NCBI GenBank assembly: GCA_937121005.1
Contig: CAKZKB010000121.1
Span: 1 to 7,488, forward strand
DNA from: an uncultured cyanobacterium
GTDB taxonomy: Bacteria > Cyanobacteriota > Cyanobacteriia > Cyanobacteriales > Geitlerinemataceae
Direction: 5' to 3'
Length of the DNA: 7,488 nucleotides
Under the pieces are notes generated by a model. The model saw only the letters and a list, made by a program, of their open reading frames with translations, did not search any database and had not been told where the DNA came from. A program made the position numbers and the translations under genes. Numbering within the stretch: position 1 is the stretch's first letter; the number at the start of each line of letters is the position of its first letter. Below, in pieces: positions 1-5,971 of the stretch.

Positions 1-1
1 G

Positions 2-919
2 CAGCGCCGCGGTTTCAGCAAAGCCCGGGATATCGAAGCCTTCCGCGCTGCGGGGTTGACGGAGTTAGTACACTACTCTTTAGTGAAGCCGGAAGCCGAG
101 AATCAAGTTGTCATTTCTAACCCATTGTTTGCCGAATACTCTGCTTTGCGAACAGAAATGCTGTCGGGTTTAATTGAAGCCTTCACCTACAATTGGCAGC
201 AAGGAAATGGAGCCTTAAACGGCTTTGAATTGGGGCGCGTGTTTGCTAAGAACGGAGACAAGTTCTACGAAAAAGACGCGATCGCGGGCATTCTTGGCGG
301 CGATCCGCGCTGTGGAATTTGGACGACCTCCGGGAAAGAACGGCCGCTATCTTGGTACGAGGCTAAAGGTATTTTAGAAAGTGCCTTCGATCGCCTGGGG
401 GTCGATGTCAGCTACCAAACGGCTAAAACGAGCGACGATCGCCTGCATCCGGGGCGCACGGCCGAGTTAAAATTGCAAGGCAAAACTCTCGGCATTTTCG
501 GACAGTTACACCCGCAATTGTGCCGCGATCGCGAATTCCCTGACGAGGTGTACGTCTTCCAACTCGAACTCGATTTGCTGCTGCAAGTATTGGCGCAACC
601 CTCGAAGCAAGTGCCCCGGTTCCAAGCCTACTCTCCCTATCCAGCGTCCGATCGCGATTTGGCGTTGTTCGCACCCGAGGCGATCGCGGTTTCTCAACTG
701 CAAGCAACGATGGAAAAAGCAGGCGGAAAACTCCTCGAGTCGGTACAACTGTTCGACGAGTATAAAGGCGAAAACGTCCCCGCAGGTTCTCGCAGCTTGG
801 CCTTTCGCTTGACCTATCGCGCCGACGATCGTACTCTTAAAGATAAGGAGGTCGATACTGCCCATCAAAAAGTCCGAAAAGCATTGACGGACAAGTTTGA
901 GGTAGAATTACGGAGTTAG
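2..919 (+). CDS. pheT: Phenylalanyl-tRNA synthetase beta subunit, 3' part (5' end outside window)
   Basis: The reading frame is open from base 2, so the TTG at 56 is internal and not a start. About 305 C-terminal residues are visible of a protein that is usually near 800. The product pairs with PheS in the cytoplasmic alpha2-beta2 enzyme that charges tRNA-Phe with phenylalanine. The first part (roughly bases 2-600) matches the synthetase-like core of the beta chain, with the AAGLTELVHYSLVKP and GRVFAKNGDKFYE stretches and a conserved HPGRTAEL and FGQLHP segment. From about base 616 to the stop is the ferredoxin-fold anticodon-binding (FDX-ACB) domain, shown by YPASDRDLALF, AGGKLLESVQLFDEYKG, SLAFRLTYRADDRTL and the final EVDTAHQKV helix. 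The gene ends cleanly with TAG at 917-919, as the family does. It reads toward uvrA with a gap of about 190 bases. The identification is secure; nothing looks broken in the visible part. Confidence 0.95.
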   Translation, partial: QRRGFSKARDIEAFRAAGLTELVHYSLVKPEAENQVVISNPLFAEYSALRTEMLSGLIEAFTYNWQQGNGALNGFELGRVFAKNGDKFYEKDAIAGILGGDPRCGIWTTSGKERPLSWYEAKGILESAFDRLGVDVSYQTAKTSDDRLHPGRTAELKLQGKTLGIFGQLHPQLCRDREFPDEVYVFQLELDLLLQVLAQPSKQVPRFQAYSPYPASDRDLALFAPEAIAVSQLQATMEKAGGKLLESVQLFDEYKGENVPAGSRSLAFRLTYRADDRTLKDKEVDTAHQKVRKALTDKFEVELRS

Positions 920-924
920 GACAA

Positions 925-1021
925 TATAATGCCCCCCGAAACGTGGATTTCCGTAAATTTCACCCTGGCCTCTGTCTCTGTGTTGAGGAGCCTTGACTTT
1001 CTGTGAAAATTCGCTTAAAGT
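925..1021 (+). promoter_or_regulatory. Candidate promoter region of uvrA
   Basis: TTGACT at 993-998 (five of six matches to the -35 consensus) is followed after exactly 17 bases by TAAAGT at 1016-1021 (four of six). This predicts a transcript start near 1028 and a leader of about 80 bases before the uvrA ATG at 1106. A second possible -10, TACAAT at 1027-1032, has only a poor -35. A perfect TATAAT at 925-930, just after the pheT stop, has no -35 at normal spacing. The 920-1105 gap shows no RNA gene and no convincing terminator. I infer that uvrA has its own promoter. Confidence 0.5.
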
Positions 1022-1105
1022 ACCGTTACAATACAAAATTCTGGCAGTCGCCCCCCTGCGAAACGAGGGCAATTGTTTGTCCTATCTTTTGAAGTATCCG
1101 CTAAT

Positions 1106-4006
1106 ATGAACCGCGATCGCGCCATATCAGAAAACAATACGATTCGCATTCGGGGTGCGAGACAGCACAACCTAAAAAACCTGAATTTGGAATTGCCTCG
1201 CAACCGTTTAATCGTGTTTACGGGGGTGTCCGGTTCGGGCAAATCTTCTCTGGCTTTCGACACCATTTTCGCCGAGGGACAGCGCCGCTATGTCGAGTCT
1301 TTAAGCGCTTACGCCCGCCAGTTTTTGGGACAGTTGGATAAACCCGATGTAGACGCGATCGAGGGCTTGAGTCCGGCCATTTCTATCGACCAAAAATCCA
1401 CTTCCCACAACCCGCGATCGACCGTTGGTACGGTTACGGAAATCTACGACTATTTGCGCTTGCTATTCGGCCGCGCAGGCGTTCCTCACTGTCCAATTTG
1501 CGATCGATCGATCGCCCCGCAAACCATCGATGAAATGGTCGATCGCGTTATGGAATTGAGCGATCGCACCCGCTTCCAAATTCTCGCCCCAGTGGTACGG
1601 GGGAAGAAAGGAACCCACAAGAAAACCCTGTCGAGTTTGGCTTCTCAAGGCTTCGTGCGCGTGCGAGTCAATGGGGAAGTCCGCGAACTTTCAGACGCGA
1701 TCGAACTGGATAAGAACCACAGCCACAATATCGAAATTGTCGTCGATCGGCTCATCAAAAAAGAGGGTATAGAAGAACGCCTCGCCGACTCGTTAAGTAC
1801 GGCACTGCGTCACACCGAGGGAGTGGCGATCGTCGATTTAGTTGACAGCAATGCTGCCAGCGAAAACAGCAGCGAAAATCCAACCGCAGACGACAGCAAA
1901 CAGATTATTTTCTCAGAAAAATTCGCCTGTCCCGAACACGGTGCGGTCATGGAAGAACTGTCTCCGCGCTTGTTTTCGTTCAATTCTCCTTATGGAGCCT
2001 GTCCCGAATGTCACGGAATTGGCAACCTGCAAACCTTTTCTCCAGACTTGGTGGTTCCCGATCCGGCTGCACCCGTTTATATGGCGATCGCCCCTTGGTC
2101 GGAAAAAGATAATTCTTACTATCTTTCGCTGTTATATGCCTTGGGTCAAGTCTACGGATTTGAAATTTCTACCCAGTGGCGACACCTCAACTCGCAACAG
2201 CAAGAGGCGATCTTAAAAGGAGTCGAAGAACCCCTTTACATTGAAGCCGAATCGCGCTACAGTAAAAATAAAGGCTACTATCGCCATTATGCAGGCGCTC
2301 TCAAACTTTTGCAGCGCCAATACGACGAGACCAGTTCCGAGTCGCAAAAAGAAAAACTCGAACGCTATATCGTGCGTTTACCCTGTCCTGCTTGCAAGGG
2401 AAAACGACTGAAATCAGAGGCCCTTTCCGTGCGCGTAGGACAGTTTAAAATTGTCGATCTCACGGAAGTTTCCATCGATCGCGCCCTCGATCGCATTAAT
2501 GAGTTAAAACTCAGCAAACGCCAAGCGCAAATTGCCGACTTGGTGCTGCGAGAAGTGCGATCGCGGTTGCAATTTCTTCTCGACGTGGGGTTAGATTATT
2601 TAACCCTCGATCGTCCGGCGATGACGCTTTCTGGTGGGGAAGCGCAGCGCATTCGCTTGGCGACGCAAATCGGTTCTGGCTTAACAGGAGTTCTCTACGT
2701 TCTCGACGAACCCAGTATCGGTTTGCACCAAAGAGATAACGATCGTCTCCTTAAAACTCTAACAAAACTTCGGGATTTAGGCAATACCCTAATTGTGGTC
2801 GAACACGACGAAGACACCATTCGATCGGCCGACTGCATTCTTGACATTGGCCCCGGTGCGGGCGTGCGCGGCGGCGATATCGTTTCTCTTGGCAGTTTGG
2901 AAGACCTTTTAGCAGCCCCAAATTCGATGACGGGGGCCTATCTTTCCGGTCGCCAAGCGATCGCCACTCCCGAAACTCGCCGCCCCGGAAATGGTCGTCA
3001 GTTGGTGCTTAAAAATGCTTGTCGCAACAACTTAAAAAATCTCGATGTCGAAATTCCTCTTGGTAAGTTTGTCTGCGTCACTGGTGTTTCGGGATCGGGC
3101 AAATCCACGCTGGTGGAGGAACTGCTTTACCCGGCACTACAACATCATATCACTCGTCGCGTCTCTTTTCCGCAAGACTTAGATAAATTAGTCACAGGTA
3201 GCCGGAGATCGGTAAAAGATGTTATCGACAAAACCATCGTTATCGATCAGTCTCCTATTGGCAGAACGCCGCGATCGAATCCCGCTACCTATACAGGCGC
3301 ATTCGACGGAATCCGGCAACTTTTCACGGAAACCGTAGAAGCAAAGGCACGAGGATACAAAGCAGGGCGCTTTTCTTTTAATGTCAAAGGCGGTCGCTGC
3401 GAAGCCTGCGGCGGTCAAGGGGTTAACGTCATTTCTATGAACTTCTTGCCCGATGTTTACGTGCAGTGCGATATTTGTAAAGGGGCGCGGTACAACCGAG
3501 AAACGCTACAAGTGAAGTATAAAAACTACTCGATCGCGGATGTATTAAATGCCACCGTCGAAGAAGCCGCAAACCTGTTTCAAAACATCCCCCGCGTGTC
3601 TTCTCGCTTGCAAACTCTCGTCGATGTCGGTTTGGGTTACATCCATTTAGGACAACCCGCACCCACGCTTTCGGGTGGGGAAGCGCAACGGGTAAAATTG
3701 GCATCGGAACTGTCGCGACGCGCCACTGGAAAAACCCTCTATCTCATTGACGAACCGACGACGGGACTTTCGTTTTACGACATCCACCAACTGTTAAATG
3801 TCTTGCAGCGTTTGGTGGATAAAGGGAATTCCATTTTGACGATCGAACACAATTTAGATGTGATTCGTTGCGCCGACTGGATCATCGATTTGGGGCCAGA
3901 AGGGGGCGATCGCGGCGGGGAAATTGTGGCGGTGGGAACGCCAGAAGATATCGCTGCTAACCCGCGATCGTACACTGGACAATTTCTCAAACGAGTGCTA
4001 ACTTAA
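1106..4006 (+). CDS. uvrA: UvrABC nucleotide excision repair system, ATPase subunit UvrA
   Basis: UvrA is the cytoplasmic damage-sensing dimer that loads UvrB onto DNA in nucleotide excision repair. The 966-aa protein has both ABC ATPase halves. The first Walker A, GVSGSGKS, is at 40-47, with signature LSGGEAQRIRLA from 508 and Walker B VLDEP with D534/E535. The second Walker A, GVSGSGKST, starts at 660, with signature LSGGEAQRVKLA from 855 and Walker B LIDEP with D882/E883. The C-terminal zinc finger is a classic CX2C-X19-CX2C (C765, C768, C788, C791). The first finger reads C275-X2-H278-X20-C299-X2-C302, so one usual Cys is His. Further CXXC pairs lie at 129/132 and 427/430. A polar Ser/Asn-rich stretch precedes the first finger. 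I chose ATG 1106 over an in-frame TTG at 1073 because MNRDR leads directly into the conserved TIRIRGARQHNLKN start and the length is normal. The TAA stop overlaps the stop of the convergent protease gene. Confidence 0.97.
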   Translation: MNRDRAISENNTIRIRGARQHNLKNLNLELPRNRLIVFTGVSGSGKSSLAFDTIFAEGQRRYVESLSAYARQFLGQLDKPDVDAIEGLSPAISIDQKSTSHNPRSTVGTVTEIYDYLRLLFGRAGVPHCPICDRSIAPQTIDEMVDRVMELSDRTRFQILAPVVRGKKGTHKKTLSSLASQGFVRVRVNGEVRELSDAIELDKNHSHNIEIVVDRLIKKEGIEERLADSLSTALRHTEGVAIVDLVDSNAASENSSENPTADDSKQIIFSEKFACPEHGAVMEELSPRLFSFNSPYGACPECHGIGNLQTFSPDLVVPDPAAPVYMAIAPWSEKDNSYYLSLLYALGQVYGFEISTQWRHLNSQQQEAILKGVEEPLYIEAESRYSKNKGYYRHYAGALKLLQRQYDETSSESQKEKLERYIVRLPCPACKGKRLKSEALSVRVGQFKIVDLTEVSIDRALDRINELKLSKRQAQIADLVLREVRSRLQFLLDVGLDYLTLDRPAMTLSGGEAQRIRLATQIGSGLTGVLYVLDEPSIGLHQRDNDRLLKTLTKLRDLGNTLIVVEHDEDTIRSADCILDIGPGAGVRGGDIVSLGSLEDLLAAPNSMTGAYLSGRQAIATPETRRPGNGRQLVLKNACRNNLKNLDVEIPLGKFVCVTGVSGSGKSTLVEELLYPALQHHITRRVSFPQDLDKLVTGSRRSVKDVIDKTIVIDQSPIGRTPRSNPATYTGAFDGIRQLFTETVEAKARGYKAGRFSFNVKGGRCEACGGQGVNVISMNFLPDVYVQCDICKGARYNRETLQVKYKNYSIADVLNATVEEAANLFQNIPRVSSRLQTLVDVGLGYIHLGQPAPTLSGGEAQRVKLASELSRRATGKTLYLIDEPTTGLSFYDIHQLLNVLQRLVDKGNSILTIEHNLDVIRCADWIIDLGPEGGDRGGEIVAVGTPEDIAANPRSYTGQFLKRVLT

Positions 4007-4380
4007 GTTGTATTGACTTTGTGCAATTCTACACGACCACCTGTAAATACCTGAACTGTTAGTTGATATTCCTCCATTAACAACATTCCAATCAGTGGCG
4101 CTGAATCAGCCTCATCAATGGGAATCGTCATAGGAACACCATCCCAAAAGACATTTGCTTCGTAGACATTGAAAAGACATTCGCTTCCATCTCCAAGAAT
4201 AGCACGTCCTTGTCTTTTCCATTTCAAACTGAGCCGCGCGATCGACTCTGGAGAAAGGGATAGCCAACCGTTGAAGCCAGTATCTACAATTGCATCTTGT
4301 GGGTATGCGTTTCCATCAATATCGCAAACTAGAATTTGGACGATGGCTTCAAAATCCACATTGACAATTCCTGTTATCAT
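4003..4380 (-). CDS. Clan AA (retropepsin-like) aspartic protease
   Basis: This 125-aa product resembles small bacterial clan AA aspartic proteases, which have one catalytic Asp per chain and are expected to act as homodimers. The active-site motif AIVDTGFNGWLSL has D33-T34-G35, followed by a glycine-rich flap-like segment (ILGDGS, 61-66). The hydrophobic-Gly motif LIGM is at 96-99, then a final beta strand GGRVEL. The length fits the family. No signal peptide or membrane helix is visible, so it is probably cytoplasmic. The ATG at 4378-4380 overlaps the TGA of the upstream 90-aa gene (ATGA), with no clear Shine-Dalgarno of its own, which suggests translational coupling. Its TAA shares TTAA with the uvrA stop. 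From memory of cyanobacterial genomes, this protease type often follows a protein like the upstream one. Its substrate is unknown. Base use is more AT-rich than uvrA, which hints at an accessory origin. Confidence 0.85.
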   Translation of the reverse strand: MITGIVNVDFEAIVQILVCDIDGNAYPQDAIVDTGFNGWLSLSPESIARLSLKWKRQGRAILGDGSECLFNVYEANVFWDGVPMTIPIDEADSAPLIGMLLMEEYQLTVQVFTGGRVELHKVNTT

Positions 4381-4649
4381 TGTGACTTTTTCGTACTAGC
4401 ACCAAATCGACGCACGTAACGAGAACCGACACGAACCATCCAAATTTGAGCCTCTGGAGAACGTGCTTCTAGGCGATCGCAAGCTGCAATTTCACTCGCA
4501 TCAATCTCAAAATCTCCAGTTTCAATATCGATGGCGACGATTTTACCGCGATCGCTGTCTTGAAGTAAAGGACGAATTTTCGTTTCGTAGATGCGATCGC
4601 CTCGTCTTGCAAATTCTTCTTTATCGTAGCGGGGTTGTCGAACTGTCAT
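4377..4649 (-). CDS. Conserved protein of unknown function, upstream partner of the aspartic protease
   Basis: This is a 90-aa soluble, charged protein starting MTVRQPRYDKEEFARRGDRIYE. The middle reads GKIVAIDIETGDFEID, the next part CDRLEARSPEAQIWMVRVG, and it ends in a basic tail (SRYVRRFG then STKKSQ). I recognise the general type as a small protein common in cyanobacteria, often next to clan AA proteases, but I know of no established function. No catalytic motif, membrane segment or DNA-binding fold is obvious. Two ATGs lie in tandem (4650-4652 and 4647-4649). AAGGG at 4654-4658 sits one base from the first but four from the second, so the second ATG is the better start. The gene begins 11 bases after the antitoxin-like gene ends and overlaps the protease by four bases, so all three are probably on one minus-strand transcript. 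An antitoxin, adaptor or protease-substrate role is possible but is pure inference. Confidence 0.8.
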   Translation of the reverse strand: MTVRQPRYDKEEFARRGDRIYETKIRPLLQDSDRGKIVAIDIETGDFEIDASEIAACDRLEARSPEAQIWMVRVGSRYVRRFGASTKKSQ

Positions 4650-4660
4650 CATTCCCTTAA

Positions 4661-4864
4661 CTATAACTTTTGAGTTTGACCCGCACGATACTCAGCCATC
4701 GCCTCGGCTGCCATGGAAGCCAGCAAGTCTTGAGATTTGGCAAACGCCGCATCCCATTTGGCTTCCTCTTCGAGTTCTTCCAAAATTATAGCAGCGATCG
4801 CGTTTTGTTCGTCAGCCGATCGCGTTTTTAACACGGCGATCGCCCGTTCGAGTCATTCAGGCAT
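4661..4864 (-). pseudogene. Antitoxin-like small protein with an in-frame TGA at codon 4
   Basis: Read on the minus strand from ATG 4862-4864, the frame gives MPE, then TGA (plus-strand bases 4853-4855), then an unbroken 63-codon stretch to TAG at 4661-4663. The stretch runs LERAIAVLKTRSADEQNAIA, then IILEELEEEAKWDAAFAKSQ, then DLLASMAAEAMAEYRAGQ. It matches, from memory, a common cyanobacterial family of about 70 aa that starts MPELLEKAI or similar, often annotated as the antitoxin of a RelE/ParE-type pair. The rest of the frame keeps the family pattern of acidic helices, so the nonsense change looks recent, or it could be a sequencing error. Translation could instead start at the in-frame GTG 4832-4834, which would lose the first ten residues; no good Shine-Dalgarno supports that. 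No RelE/ParE-type toxin gene lies next to it; the 90-aa gene follows instead. It is either an orphan remnant or a shortened working gene. Confidence 0.65.
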
Positions 4865-4894
4865 AGCAGTAACCGCGCCCAAATATAACGCTTC

Positions 4895-4916
4895 TACCTT
4901 TAAGGTATCATAGAAG
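4895..4916 (-). promoter_or_regulatory. Dyad at the candidate promoter of the antitoxin-like operon
   Basis: TACCTT-T-AAGGTA at 4895-4907 is a perfect inverted repeat with 6-base arms. An outer CTTC (4891-4894) can also pair with GAAG (4913-4916) across a bulge. On the minus strand, TATGAT (plus 4907-4912) is a five-of-six -10 box lying directly on the dyad, although I see no good -35. The position, 30 to 50 bases upstream of the antitoxin-like ATG, fits an autoregulatory operator as in many toxin-antitoxin operons. That role is inference. Confidence 0.35.
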
Positions 4917-4966
4917 TTCTCATCTGTCTATGGAATCGACGCACGTAGCGCTACGAGTCAGTTAAG

Positions 4967-5608
4967 TTATTGCCACTGTTGTAACAACCATGCCATCACT
5001 CGAGCGTGGTTTGTTTGGCGACAACGCTTCAATGCAGATTCTAGTACATTGAGTTCCAAACCGGGAAGTACCTGGGAGACGCAAATTTTTCGGCTACCTC
5101 CCTCGATCGTCTCAAAGGCAGTAATTTCACTGGTTTCTACATCGACAACCCAATATTCAGCAACGCCAATTTCCTCGTATAGCAAGCGCTTTTGACCGCG
5201 ATCGTCTGAGAGAGTGCCATCGGCAATTTCAATCGCGAGATCGGGAGCCCGATCGCGATCGAGATCGACAATTCGGGTATCCCAAGAAAGCGTCCCGGCG
5301 TTGTCGCTGATGTAAAATGAAAGGTCGGGTTGCACTTCTAAGTTTCCCGTTTTGCGATACGAACAATTATCGAGACCGTCAATAGCAATCTGGCGCAAAG
5401 TCGCATAAAAACTGATGGCGCTGCTAATTATAAAATGGTCTCGAGCGTGAGGATTTCCAACAGGGGACATTTCCAGTTTCATCCAGCCGTTGTAGTAGTA
5501 GGCTTTGGTTTTTCGCTCTTGCTTCGTGGCGCGATCGACGGCAATTTGGAAATTTTCCCAAGTGGCATCAGTCCAAGTGTCAGTTACAGTTTGGGCGAGC
5601 ATATTCAT
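4967..5608 (-). CDS. Uma2 family (DUF820) putative endonuclease
   Basis: This 213-aa protein belongs to the Uma2/DUF820 family, which has a PD-(D/E)XK nuclease-like fold and is strongly expanded in cyanobacteria. Its true substrates are largely unknown. The visible family pattern is an N-terminal helical part and YYNGWMKLEMSPVG with E46. Next come EVQPDLSFYI with D95, then RAPDLAIEIAD with D123 and E127, and QKRLLYEEIGVAEYWVVDVE with K140. The candidate metal/catalytic residues D123, E127 and K140 are therefore present, so it may be active. I prefer ATG 5606-5608 to the upstream GTG 5612-5614 because AGGTG just upstream gives a sensible ribosome-binding spacing to the ATG; ATG 5600-5602 is a further alternative. 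The gene has a strong promoter candidate and stops about 100 bases upstream of the antitoxin-like gene. It may begin the minus-strand run. It is not clearly a restriction enzyme, as no methylase is present. Confidence 0.88.
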   Translation of the reverse strand: MNMLAQTVTDTWTDATWENFQIAVDRATKQERKTKAYYYNGWMKLEMSPVGNPHARDHFIISSAISFYATLRQIAIDGLDNCSYRKTGNLEVQPDLSFYISDNAGTLSWDTRIVDLDRDRAPDLAIEIADGTLSDDRGQKRLLYEEIGVAEYWVVDVETSEITAFETIEGGSRKICVSQVLPGLELNVLESALKRCRQTNHARVMAWLLQQWQ

Positions 5609-5626
5609 TATCACCTAACTTTGTTT

Positions 5627-5655
5627 AGTTTAGTCGATCGCGTTTCCACTGTCAA
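5627..5655 (-). promoter_or_regulatory. Promoter of the Uma2 gene
   Basis: On the minus strand, a perfect TTGACA (plus 5650-5655) is followed after exactly 17 bases by TAAACT (plus 5627-5632, four of six). The expected transcript start is near 5620, about a dozen bases upstream of the chosen ATG 5606-5608. That short leader holds the AGGTG ribosome binding site. A HIP1-like GCGATCG core lies in the spacer. Confidence 0.6.
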
Positions 5656-5756
5656 ATCCAAGCGATCGCCCTGACTCCACCTTTAGAACTAAAAGAAACT
5701 ACTGAGTCAAATGGCGTACCACACCTCAAACCATTACGGCAACAGTTTTCTCGTCC

Positions 5757-5776
5757 GTGTCACCAAATAATGACAC
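5757..5776. promoter_or_regulatory. Inverted repeat GTGTCA-N8-TGACAC in the divergent intergenic region
   Basis: GTGTCA (5757-5762) and TGACAC (5771-5776) form a perfect dyad around an 8-base AT-rich centre. It lies between the divergent Uma2 promoter and the promoter of the 33-aa ORF, about 60 bases upstream of the latter's -10. The spacing resembles regulator operators of the CRP/FNR type, but the arms match neither NtcA (GTA-N8-TAC) nor CRP. The rest of 5656-5813 holds nothing else I can identify. Confidence 0.35.
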
Positions 5777-5813
5777 AATTTTTGTTGATTCCATCCTTAG
5801 ATAGAGCGCACGA

Positions 5814-5843
5814 TTGCCACCGATACGCTAAAAACAATATAGT
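5814..5843 (+). promoter_or_regulatory. Promoter of the 33-aa membrane protein gene
   Basis: TTGCCA (5814-5819, five of six) and TATAGT (5838-5843, five of six) are separated by 18 bases. The transcript would start near 5850 with a leader of about 14 bases. AAAGGA (5849-5854) acts as ribosome binding site nine bases before the GTG at 5864; the leader would be very short, so the real start may lie a few bases upstream. Confidence 0.5.
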
Positions 5844-5863
5844 TCGTTAAAGGATCGGGGATT

Positions 5864-5965
5864 GTGGCACAAATTCGCTTGGCAAAAGAACTATTTCTCA
5901 TGGGCGCTCAATGGTTAGTCCTGAGTGCGTTACTACTCGCCGCGATCGCGGTTTGGACGTGGTGA
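5864..5965 (+). CDS. Small single-pass membrane protein, 33 aa, unknown function
   Basis: The ORF starts with GTG and ends with TGA at 5963-5965. The product has a short amphipathic, basic N-terminus (MAQIRLAKELF) followed by a hydrophobic stretch, LMGAQWLVLSALLLAAIAVW (residues 12-31), long enough for one membrane helix, and ends TW. The support is good for so short a gene: an AAAGGA ribosome binding site, a promoter with two five-of-six boxes, a stop codon only six bases from the stop of the convergent sipA, and no in-frame alternative start after the upstream TAG at 5840. The size suggests the class of small cyanobacterial thylakoid subunits (photosystem, cytochrome b6f, NDH-1). I do not recognise it as PetL, PetM, PetN, PsbM or any other named subunit, so the function is unknown. 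Confidence 0.6.
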   Translation: MAQIRLAKELFLMGAQWLVLSALLLAAIAVWTW

Positions 5966-5971
5966 CAATTC

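Noticed and set aside
423..868. Minus-strand ORFs of 94 and 120 codons inside pheT.
   Set aside because: They are shadows opposite a well-conserved pheT frame; composition follows the codon bias of the other strand.
1019..1034. Possible LexA (SOS) or NtcA box in the uvrA leader (AGTAC, and GTA...TAC).
   Set aside because: Only the AGTAC half matches the cyanobacterial LexA pattern; the second half is absent. The GTA and TAC triplets are nine bases apart rather than the eight required for NtcA.
1073..1105. TTG at 1073 as an earlier start of uvrA.
   Set aside because: It adds 11 residues unlike UvrA N-termini. ATG 1106 leads straight into conserved sequence and gives a normal length.
1842..2216. 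A 124-codon ORF in another frame on the plus strand inside uvrA.
   Set aside because: It is a shadow of the uvrA frame and has no recognisable protein pattern or ribosome binding site.
5251..5268. Tandem GATCGC/GATCGA run in the Uma2 gene as a microsatellite.
   Set aside because: It encodes the normal VDLDRDRAPDL stretch of the family and reflects HIP1-rich composition.
4003..5608. CRISPR array or insertion sequence in the accessory island.
   Set aside because: No regularly spaced repeats, no terminal inverted repeats with target duplication and no transposase were seen.
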